From NCBI GenBank assembly GCA_037893245.1, contig JBAIAA010000077.1:1-64000 (forward strand): a DNA stretch of 64,000 bases, written 5' to 3'. The notes under the pieces were generated by a model. That model saw only the letters and a list, made by a program, of their open reading frames with translations. It did no database searches and was not told the DNA's origin. Made by a program: the position numbers and the translations under genes. Positions 24,501 through 36,500 of this stretch are shown piece by piece. Position 1 is the first letter of the stretch. Every line of letters starts with the position of its first letter. The DNA is from Crossaster papposus. Taxonomy: Eukaryota; Echinodermata; Asteroidea; Velatida; Solasteridae.

Positions 24501-27500
24501 CTTGGAAAACCTCACACAACTTTAAACTTTCCATACAATATGTTGACGATGATCAGGGGGTTCGGGAATAAAAATAATGACATTTGCAACATATAAACCG
24601 TACTGTGAGTTTGAAGCAGGTTATTATTATAACAAAAAGTAGCCTGTCAAAAGTTCAGCTAAGCGGATTTCACACTTTTTGAGAAAAACTTCTACACTTG
24701 CACCCTCTTTGTTCGATCCCCGTTTGACACACGGGAAAAAGAATCAGGGAAGTTAAACCGATTGCAAACTAAACAAAATTGGGTCAATTCTATGTAAGTA
24801 ATGTTCGACAAAGAACTCCATTATTTCTCACGACGGTTTGGTCTTATGGCAAAGAAATGATGACAATAAATTCATATTTTCTAAAACAATTGACAGCATA
24901 CTATCATATGCGCCATGATTCTATGGGATGCTGGATTCTCTATATGTTTACTTATACAGTCAAGTATATATTTTACACAATTAAACCACAAGGGAAACTG
25001 ACTAGGTAAATTTGCATAAATCTCAAAGTGAACAAAGAAATTGGCAAGGCGGGACTTAAACCTGCGACCTCAGGAATACCCGACCGGCGCTCTACCAACT
25101 GAGCTATCTTGCCCTATTATGTTGGCGGTCTCCCAAATTGTCAGTATCTTTGTTCGAGGGCGCTAATCAGAAGTCATAAACACCATAATTCCGTCTGGCC
25201 AGGGATCACGCCCGATTCTACTATACAACCGGGGAAGCGACATTGTGGGGATCACTCAATGAGGATATGACTTTTTTTTTTGGACTTTCTCACTTTGAGA
25301 AGGATACATTTGGGCGTTTCGTTGCAGTTATACTGTTTATGACTAGGAATTCGCAGCGACGGCAAAGTTAGAATCAATCTAGCAAAGTACACCCGTTCAG
25401 AGTCTCGCAAGGCGATAGTTTCGAACTGGACAGTGTGTCTGTGTTGAAACGGAATCCGGCCAGGAGTGATTCACACGAGTGCAAAATAGTGTGACACTGA
25501 TGTCAACGACAGAATGCTCAAAATATAAGCTTAACTGGTGTATTTCAAAGAAAATTAAATCTTAGAAGTTTAGAATAATCACATTTATTTTCGGTCTCTC
25601 TTATTTAACATTTCACCGATGTTTTTGACAACATTTTAAAACAGTGATTGCCTTTCTTTCCAACGATCGGTTTTCAGATAGATAGCGGGAACTCCCGACA
25701 ATTAATTCCAGTTTTCTGGAAAGTTGTACAAAAAGAATTGCCCGGAACTTGTATTTCCAAGAAACGCAAGGGCTTTCAATTTCTTTTGCTTGATTACCAT
25801 CAGTAATTCTTCTCAGGTTATCAAAATGTATTTAAAAAAACACCGGAATCAAACTTCTAGCAAAAATGCCAAATAATTTTCTTCCGCGATCTATGCTGAA
25901 TACCTGGCACAATCAGGTATCATGCATGCTCTTATGGTCTTATAGTTTATAACAAATTTGCAGGCTGGCGTAGCGGTTCTTACCTCGCCTTCCACCACTA
26001 TGAGTATGACCTGGGTTTGAATCCGGCCTGGGCCAATGTGGATTGGGTCTTTAGTCCCTGCCTGACTTCGTGGGTTTTCTCCAGGTTATTCTTCCTGGGT
26101 TTTCCTCCCACCTCTAAAACTGTACCTTCTTCTCGTTGTCTTCTCTCTACAGGTTTCTTCGGGCTTGCGAGCTACAGTGCCTTGGGCGCTTTTGAGGGAT
26201 CCTTGGTATCATCACCAGAAATATATAATAATAATAATAATATGTATATATATCGGTGCTCGAGGCGCTATACGGGCATATATACCATCGGGCCATGGAA
26301 CACTTATGCACGGCAGCCGATATCAGCGTTTTTACACTATTTAAGTAATGAAATAATAGGTAAATTGGAAGCACTGGTATACATCTAAATGGGAAGAGTA
26401 GAAGTTTTTATACTTGTAAGTTGCTTTACTATATTTTGTCCTGGTATTTTGTCAATCAGCACCATTGTTCAGCATGTAGATAGTCATTAAGAGCATTATT
26501 TTCTATATTTAAAATGTGAAAATATACATTAAAAAAAAAAAAATATGAAGTTTCTGGCAACACTGCTCCCCCGTACAAAAAATACCAAAACTTTTGTTTC
26601 CTTATTCTTACAGACCAGCATCTTATCTTTCAAATCTGGAAGAAAAACTTTTCTAAATATGCCACTTTCGGACTTCTGACAATTTTAGCAACCACCTCTA
26701 TTTCCCAAATTGACTTTTGCTCAAAACACCCCTATATGGAATAATGGAATCTTCCATTCACAATTAACTGTACTTGTATCATATGCATTTTTGAAAAGAT
26801 TAAGGATGTATCTTTACCATGTTTAGCTGAGAGATAGGTAAACTATTTGGTCTTTAGACAGTGAAGCCCACAACCTTCGGTCATTTTTACTTATGAAAAA
26901 AGCTAAATTAGGTGAAATATGGTAACTTTCTATGTTCACCCGTTGCCATGGCAACCAAAGTGTGGATGCAATAAATATGCTTTCTTTTTACACTTTGGTT
27001 TAAGGCCTTCACATGTGCAAAGAATAAACGGAATCCATAAAAAAAAAATGCCACCACTTCTTTGATTTTTAGAGCAACTCAGTCAAAGGGGTTTTGCCCA
27101 AGGGCACTAACACTATTATGTTCCTGGCAAGGTTCGAACCCTAAGCCTATACCGTCAAGAGTCAAACCAAGGTCAAATGCCGTAACCATGCTTTTGATAT
27201 TTACAGGTTGAGTGATACATGTACCAGTATTATACCCCCATGGGCCCGGGGGTTATGAAGCTCTATTATATACCAAATGAAAGCTGACATTGTGGGCTTT
27301 CCAACCATGTATATAACTTAATAACTTAAATAGGCCCTACCCTTTTTGTGGAGTGGGGCACAAAATAGTCTTGCACCATCCAATAAAACGGGTTACAAAG
27401 GCCTTGATTTTGTCGCAACGTCGGCACGGGCTCGCGCGTGTAAACGGACAAAATAGTAGGCGACGGTTGCGCGACCTTTGAATTATGATTAGCGCGATAA

Positions 27501-30500
27501 GGAGTACGACTTTGTCGCGTAATGTAAACGCGCTTATCCATCTTCTTCTCGTGGCCACATACAGTACACACACTAGATATTGTGTTTCAGCCAAAGCCGA
27601 ACATATTTGTTGGCACTATCGTTGTCACTAGCCAAGTCCTCAGAGTGCTCCAGTACAGGACATCCCAGGAGGTGTTCCATAGTCTGTGGTTCAGAACCAC
27701 AAATGCAGGTGACATCTTCGTTGTTATGATATCCCCACTTCTTGAGTACACAGATATAATAAACCAATAGACCGACAGGGCCCAATTTCACGGCGCTGCT
27801 AAGCACATGATTTTCTGCTAACCGAGCCTCCGTTTATTTCATGGAGACCGACTAAAATACCAACTGTAGGCAATTTACCCCTCGGTATAGGGAATTTGTA
27901 CACACCCGAAGAGTTCCAGTCAAATAATTATATGAAAGCATTTATCGATTTAAAACAAAATTACATAGGGTTATACCATAGGCCATGTAGATTAAGCATA
28001 TCCAGTGTCAATCTTGATACTTTCAAATAAAGACTGTTAGGCCCATTTTGGTGTTAAGCGCGTTGCCCGGTATGCGCACAGAACGTACAAAGCGCGCGGT
28101 GCGTTGCCCGTCGAACGGAAGATAGTGTACACAATAAATTAAAGTGCGTTGCACGATGGGCGCGTAATTATACGCGCGTGGCTTTTTATAGATATACGCG
28201 CATGCCGTGCAGCCTACGCGTCGCTTTGCCCATACTTTCCAAATCACGGTTTTGTGCACACGACTGGCGGTCTATGGGTTTTTATAACACCTCACTCACA
28301 GATTCTGTGTCTTTATTGGCCGAGAGCGCGTCACGTGTCACTTGCTATTTTTACTATTTTTTACTTGCGCTATCCAAAAAGACTATACCACGCAAAAAGG
28401 ACTATGCGCATAGCAACACACGAACTATGCGCATAGCAACGAAAGCGTGACTGAAACCCAGACGTGTGTTTCGGTGCATTGCGTAAACATTGCACTATCA
28501 CCTTCGCACCCGTTCATCAAGGCAACAAAGTACACGTATGATCGAGAGACGTATAATTCAGAGATTTGTTGTCATTATAAACTATACTTTCAGGAAGCTT
28601 AAATTGTGCAGAATCTGTGAGTGAGGTGTTATAAAACAAATATTGACTGCTTTATTTCGCGGTATAGTAAAACTAGCTTCCCTCGGTGATCCATGGAGCA
28701 TTCTATTTTCCCTCGGCTTCGCCTCGGGAAAATAGAATGCTCCATGGATCACCTCGGGAGGCTAGTTTTACTATACCACCCAAAGCAGTCAAAATTTGTA
28801 TAATATGTCTGTGGGTAAGGCATTTCCACTCAGTTAAGCTTGAGGCGGCACAGGAGGAAGGTCTTCATTGATTTATGCGTGTATGTAAATACGCGAGTCT
28901 ATACGCGGACATTATCGCTCGACAGAATCGCGTGTGCATGTGATTCAAGGATTACGATCAAAAATGGCTTCACCTTGAATAAGGTGTATTGGTCAAAGTT
29001 GATGAACTGTTTTTGTGGGTTTTTTTCCCGTGGTACAGTATGTATTAAAAAGACCTATAACCTGGCTTACATTTTGTTTTGGAAGACAAACTATTTATGA
29101 TGCTTCACGGTTCTCCTATCAAATCGTACTTGTTATTTATTTGTTTTACTGGGGAATGACATTTATATAATGCTGTCACAATCGTCAGCGCCAAATTCAT
29201 CCGGTCTTTGTTTGTATAAGTTGAAGTTGGTTCCGATTATTAACGGTCCGGCCACCCTTCATTCACGCTGACCAATAACAGTTTGGGCGGTGTTGACAAA
29301 TTAATCCCGCCGGGTCACAATGGGCATTAACACCGGGACCAGGCCATTCACTTAGCGGTCAATCGATCCGGTCTCTGTGGGTGTTGATTGACATTTATTG
29401 GCCCTCGATGAGAGATCACGGGTTAAAATCACCCGTCAATCACGACCGTTAGTAATTCAACCATTCAACCAAATATTGACAGTGGAAATGTTTGAAATTC
29501 TGCGAAAGTGCACGGGACGAATACAGGGGATATCAAGACGTACCCCTGGAAAAAAAAAACCACTGGGTGGACATCCCACAAGGTTCAGATATCGATTTTA
29601 TAAAATTCAGCTTCGACAGCTGCAGCGCGCCATACCACGCTGGCGTTAAGAAAACAGTAATCGCCGTGGACTTCACACAGAACGACGCCCTTCACAACAG
29701 GCCGACCTGTGGGGTGTGCGTGTGGCCCTACGGGTGAAATATTCCTATTTTGCAAACCCCCTTTGGAAGGAACGCTGGACGTCCCGTATACACCAGTTGA
29801 GACTCGGGCATCTCTTGACATCGCACGTTCACAGGATCTGATCAGGTTACGGGGAACCCATTACCAGATTGAAAACGCCACAAAATTGGTTATCAAAACA
29901 AACAGGCGTTTTGCGTGTGATATGACGGCTATATTAAGTTAACGGTTGTTCTATGAGGACCGGTGTAAATGACAAGTGACAGTATTAACAGACCCCCTGT
30001 AACGAAAGCTGCCGGTTGGTGTGAACCTACAGGTTACATAGTATTAGGTTTGCGTTGAACTGACTATTCAAACAAATTGGAGTTTATAGACCGCCCATTC
30101 AGACACGTTCGGTCAACACGCAATCCAACACATTTGGAAAGCCGATGGGCACGAATGGGAACGAATTCGTCAACCAACTGGAACATTTCCAAATGTGTCC
30201 GATGATAGAGTTTTATTCCCCCATAGCATTGCCATGATGTTGTGTGCCTTAATGTAACAAAACCTAGTTTGGTGTGACAGTTTAAAGGCCCCCCACGCAA
30301 CGCATAGACCTTTGTGTTCCATTAACCCATATTTTCAATTATCGTTTTGCCCTCTTCAAGGGTATTTTTGGTTGTTGAGAATTGCCATGTGCAAAAGTGT
30401 GACATTATTAGTCAGACCCCTCAATTTGTTACCAATGTTTTCAATGACCAAACTGAACAGTGACTTGCTGAAGGACATCACATAACAGCAACATATAATA

Positions 30501-33500
30501 AATATACCCCCAGTTATCCAGAAAGGATCGGAGATATTTAGGTTATGAAGAAGTGCACTTTTCAATAAAATTTACCCCAAAAATGGTTTTCATGCGTTCT
30601 TAAAACATAAATATTTTGTAACAATATTTTCGATAATATATTTTAGCGGTATTTTTTAGCATTGGTATATAGTATACGCTAAACCTGCTACTTTTCGCGT
30701 TATAGTTAAAAGCGTAAATAAATATTGTTCAATTTCTCAACCATGAGACGACTCATTCTTTTTTGTATGCTTTCTGTGTAGATTTCAGCGTTCATAACCA
30801 CCAACACGACCCGTTTTTAATTAAAACGTTTATTTGTGTATTTCTATAACCATCTGCGCGCTGCTTTCACAAACAACATGGTACAAAATGTCGATATTAT
30901 TTGTACTTGATGTATACTATGGGACAAGGTATTGCATAAATGGTAAGGGCTGATTTACCAGCATTGGTGTGTTCCGGGAAGCTATTAGCCTATGTCAAAT
31001 CCAGCCTCCACCCCCCAAAAGGGGGGGGGGGGAACTTGGGTGAACAAATGAGGCTACAGTGTAATATACGTACTGCGGAGCAGTCATATGAAGACCGAAT
31101 GACATCCCTTGGGCTAATATATGTAGAAAGCAGGAGACAATAAAAACAAATTGAATGTCTTTTGTTTTAAAGCAAAACTCTTTGTTTTCACCAGATCGGA
31201 TTTTATGAGTAGTTTTATGGATTCGTTTTCAGTTAATGCCGGACACACTTGTTTTAACATGTTATCAATCATAACAAAGCTCACACCGATGCATACAGTG
31301 GGGAAGTTCGCTTTCCAAAAAGGTTTTCTGAACTTGGTGGGAGGGGGGGGGGGGGCCTACGAAATAGTCTAGTAGAGGAGCCTTTGAAACTTTTCTGATC
31401 TCGCCGGGTTGTGGGACAGTTATAATAATTTATAAATTTGTTATACACAAAGTTTGTATTTTTTCCCCTTTTTTCATCTCATTGGGTTTATAACTGTTTT
31501 TTGCTATGTTCCTCCTTTAACGAGCCACTTTTAGTTACTTGCTAAATTTTGTTTTGAAATATTATGTTTAGCATGTGGACAATTAATTTTGTACGGGTTG
31601 ATTGCGGGAAATTGTTTAGAAAAGTGTTTACTCGCTAAACACAGTTTTTGCAGTGTATGGGGACCATTTTTTCTGTTTGTTGGGTTTTTCCCATTACTAC
31701 ATGGTGTTACCGCAAAATATTTGTATTGTATTTTATATTTGTTACCCTCATTTGTTTTTGTGTTTTTGTGTTCGTTTTATCTTTATTGTAAGCAGGGGTT
31801 TGGATGAACACATCTGTTGACGACAGTTTTATACTTTTGTTCATTCCTTGACAGGCCCCTACTTACCGTATTATATTTCTTTTTCTTATTGTGAATCTCT
31901 TAGTTTAATTGTATTTCTTCTTTTTTTAACGTCTAAAGATTTGAATTAATTGAATTAATTGTTGACGGCACCGAATTCTGTTCCATTTCGTTATTTACGG
32001 TATGTTGTTTGTTTACTTGATAATAGGACATTATTGTGTTCAATGTAATTGTTTTGGAAATGGCGAGTTTGTGTGTATGTAATAAAGAGTTATTATTTTG
32101 GTAGCGAGTACATTTTTGTTGGTAACGATGAGTTATTTTGTCGTGTTATTGTGCTGGTAATGATGAGTTTCCGTCTAACAAGGCATTATCGGCTATTGTC
32201 GTGCAGGAACAATAGGAATACGTCACTCCTGAATTACTTTTCTACGAATGAGTTTTAGAGCAGCTGCCGAGTTGACCGCTTTTTGTGAGGTTGATACGAC
32301 GGCGGGAGAAATGAAGACCTCGTGAATGATTAATGCTTCTTTGGGACACCATTATGTGTCTCGTCTTTTAAAGGCCCATTTAAGCCCCTTTCACACTAGA
32401 CGATTTCCCCGGCAATTCCCCGGGAAATTGCCGGGGAATTTCGGTCGGTCTGTTCACACTACCAAAGAAATCCCCGGGAAACTGATTTTCCCCGGGAAAT
32501 ATTTACCTCTGCTCGGGAGTAGGGTTAAAGGAGAAATCCCCGGGGTTTAACGTTTTTCCCGGGGAAAAGCAACTAGTGTGAACGTCCCGGGAAATAGTGT
32601 CCCTGGGAGTTACCAAAGGGGTCTAATGTGAACGGTTGCTGGGGTGTTGGTGGGGTAAAAAATCCCTGGGAATTTCCCGGGGATTTATTTCCCGGGGATT
32701 GGCTCTGCAGTGTAAAAAGGGCTTTACACACGCGCGCGGTAAGGGAATACCTCGCGGTTTAAAATATAGAATACGTGTTTTTTGTGTGGGGTAGTTTACA
32801 ATGTGTCTTCGATTCTTACTGTAGGGCGCCATTGTTTCATGGGAATGTCGATGTAATTATAACGTAAATGCCGAACGGTTTTCCGCTCGTGTGTAAATGT
32901 CAAATATCGCGCGGCATATGCCTCTTTTCGTTACCGCTTTCCGTTACTGCGCGTGTGTGTAAATGGACCTTCAGACGGAACACAGATCAGATTGCAGTCT
33001 TGGTGGTTGACCACTTCGAGACTTTCGAAGGAGCCATATCGCGTGTTCCTCGTCAGGGTTTGAATCCATCATAATATGATGGATTCAAACCCTGACGAAG
33101 AACACCTGGAATCACATAGTTCGTGTTCTTGGGCAAGATACTTTACCACAATACTTCCCTCGGCTGGCGTATATATATATAGGAAGAAAATGTTGATTTG
33201 ACAGCTGTGATTTGAAAACAAAATCAATTAGAAATACACCAGTGCCCATTACACAATGACTATACCCTGAACATTCTCTATCGGTTAGGTTCCAATCTGC
33301 TTGTTCACGCTCATCTGCAACTTGTTTTCCCCGTTGTTTGTGTTATCGCATACATGCACGACGTCATGCTGGTGGTAGCCCAACGATTACTGATGTCGCG
33401 TGGGGTTCTTTCCAGCTGGTTTTAAACACTTCCAGTCATGTCTTTATCGTCCGTTTAATACCGGCCACGTGACGGGCTCTCGACCAATAGGAATGCCTAA

Positions 33501-36500
33501 ACTGTCCCAGGTACCGGTATTTGGTCTTCTCCCTTTAGGTCTTAAACTCTCATCTGCTACTCTTTTTCTCTGCTAGCTCTGCTATACATCTACATCGCGT
33601 ATATGACATGTATATGACGTCATTTCTAAGGCTCTAACATAACCGATGTTGGAGTGGGCGTCGTTGGTCTTTTCCTGCAAGTCTCATGCTCCACCTAGAG
33701 CCTACTTGGAGTTGAACCTTTTCAGTTGGGATTCCGATTGTGTAGTGTGACAATTACTTTGGTCTGCTATACATTACATTACAGTATCACAACCTTTCCT
33801 TCAGTTGGAAATTGTCACAAAAAGACGAGTTTAAAATAATTACCTTGGCATATTCTATTTTACTTAGCTTTGTTATTCCTGCTATACGTGTAATATAACT
33901 GCAAATTATGTGGATTATAATGTAAACATTTGTAGAATATAGTCATTCTATATCATGATAACACAAAATGTTCTCTTTTATTTTCATGTTCGTAAACTTT
34001 ATTTTGATTGCAAGGCAATACTTTTTAAGTGGAACAGCTGATGAGGGTTTTTCGTTTTCGGTATGTATAATCGGTATGGTTTATCGTTACCGATTACCTA
34101 TACTTTGTGGTATAACAATTCTTTGGATTGTTGCTCTGTATGTAAAATGCTCTTGATTGCCAGGAATCAGACACAGCGTGTATAGCAGCGGCAGAGAGAT
34201 AGGCGAAGTAAAGTACAATGTACACGTTGTTGTACAACATGTACATGTTGTTGTTGACTTTTTGTACAACAACGGATCAATCAATTAATGCTGTATATCG
34301 TATCAAAAGAACAGACCGATACCTTTCATAACAATGCGGATTTCTGAACGCAAATAATCGTCAAACTACTAGCTTAATTTTTATTTGTATTGTCAGTTCG
34401 TCAAAGGAAGGTTTGCCCGCGGGTACGTCTGCATACAAAATCATAAAAAATTTGAAGAATTCAGTGTGGTTAAAGTTCGCAACTGGCTTATGGGGACTCA
34501 TTATCTGGCATTCTCAAACCAGCCGTGGAATAGGTAGCCTTTGGGATGGGAACTCTATAGAGTAATGACAGTGAAGTAAAAACAGCTTTAGCAAAACGCA
34601 CCCTAAATGCCAAAACCTCGCGAAGAAATCTTTGGTTTCGTTTTTCTGCAACCAACCGCCCACATTTGCGGTTTTCACAATCTGTTAAACTTTGATCGAA
34701 CACGCACGTTTCTATAGCCGCGTCGCAGACTGGGCTCTATAGCGCTTGCAATAACTTGTGGTGTTGTTCTTTTTCTTGTACTTAATTCGACATCCGGGAG
34801 CTTCTCAGTTAAAGACGCAAACCTGTACAAAGTCAATGCATATGGAAATGCTAATAACTTTCTCAGACTTGGTTTGCCCTGGGCTGCGCTGTAGCAATGA
34901 GGTCGTACACAAATTATTCCCAAATTGAACGAGCATTTCTGGTTGCGGCGTGGTCACTGCAACTGTCTTTCCCATAGCTGGCTATCTAAATTATATGTGC
35001 TTATTTTTTTCACCGTATAAATTCACGTCGTCATAATAGTGTATTTTCATAGTTATTTTTCTTCTCGTAAATATACGCGTTTCATTGCAAATACGAAACT
35101 GCAAGCCTTATCTTGTGGGAACGTTCTTGAGCAGATTTTTAGGAGAAAATATTTTGAGAACAAAACAAAATTTAAATCGTTAAATTATTATTTGCTAAAT
35201 GGAAACGGTCGCTGGTGTAGTTTTTAGGCTAATCATAAAAAAATTGTACTATAGTTATTTTTATCAAGAAAAATACAGCATTTAAACTTGTTTTCAACAT
35301 TTTAACTTAAATCCATTTGATATGGCGCAGTCCATTGTTTTAGACTGTTACAATGATCATGGTGATGTTTAACTTCTTTTTGAGCAATATCACCTCCAGT
35401 ATTGTAACAATATCGTGAATAACAGTAACATGTCCGTGTGCAATTATTACTTAAAGTGGTGATGATTTTAATAATCGAATAGTTTTGTAATAGGATGTTT
35501 GACACAAAGTTTGTCTCGTCATAAGCCGGTTGTATACGTTTTCACGTCTTTGAACTCGATCGTATCCATTTTTATTTTGTATGAATACAGCATGTACATA
35601 TTGTATGGCGACGTTTATCACAGGTTAACTTCTGGAATAAAAAGTAACTCTGCCTTTATGTGCAATAACACAAAATTTCACAAATCTCGAAGACAGTTGG
35701 GATTGGCAAATTTAGACTGGACTAGATAGTTTGGTGACTGTTTTAAAAGCCCATTTTCAAACTTTCGAGCTTTTTAATATTGTCATGGTAAAATCATCCT
35801 TTAAGGTGGCAATATAAATATAATTATCTTCCATATACATGTACTTTGATTAGGCCTATATTGTTCCATCCACAATTAAATTTCTGTATTTTCAAACGAC
35901 ACTTAAATACAAATAAATAAATACATGTTGAGATTTTAGCCGGATTTTGTACACACAATGTACTTGATGTACATGTACATTAAACAGGACGATTGATTGT
36001 TTCACTGTTGGAAAGAGACCGTCAATCGTGCACGTTCCAGTGTTTTTTTTGCTTAGGAAAATTATAACAATGTTCACATAAGTTCATAACACATTCATGG
36101 TGAGGCACCAAGCTTGTTCGAATCTGCTTGGAATTTGGCTGAAGGGAAAAAAATAAGCCAATATAGCTCGCGGGCTGGGGTTTAACTCCGATTTATTTAA
36201 CATGAAACGACTGAAAATATTTCTATTCCACCTGGACTGGATGCTAGTCCTTCAAAGGTTACCTGTACTTCGCAAAGCTAATGCTGGTATTATATACCCA
36301 TAGGCCTATACTCCTGGGTGGAGAGAGGCAAGTGGAATAGAGTGGCATGCCCAAGGACACAACATAGCCAGCAGCTGGATTCGAACCCCGGACCCTCTGA
36401 TCATTATAAAGTCACAAACCCTAACCACACGCCCCCAAAAGTTGGCGAATGAAGGGCTGGTGACCACAAGTTGCCACAGTATCTTTGCCGGTATATAGGC

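Noticed and set aside
25043..25114. Possible tRNA gene on the minus strand
   Set aside because: D arm and acceptor fit, but anticodon and T stems do not pair, and the sequence continues into a repeat body also found at 62944; a SINE head.
34488..34923. Two overlapping minus-strand frames of 71 and 82 aa
   Set aside because: Different frames, no motifs, no splice sites in useful phase; importer phase needs no exon here.
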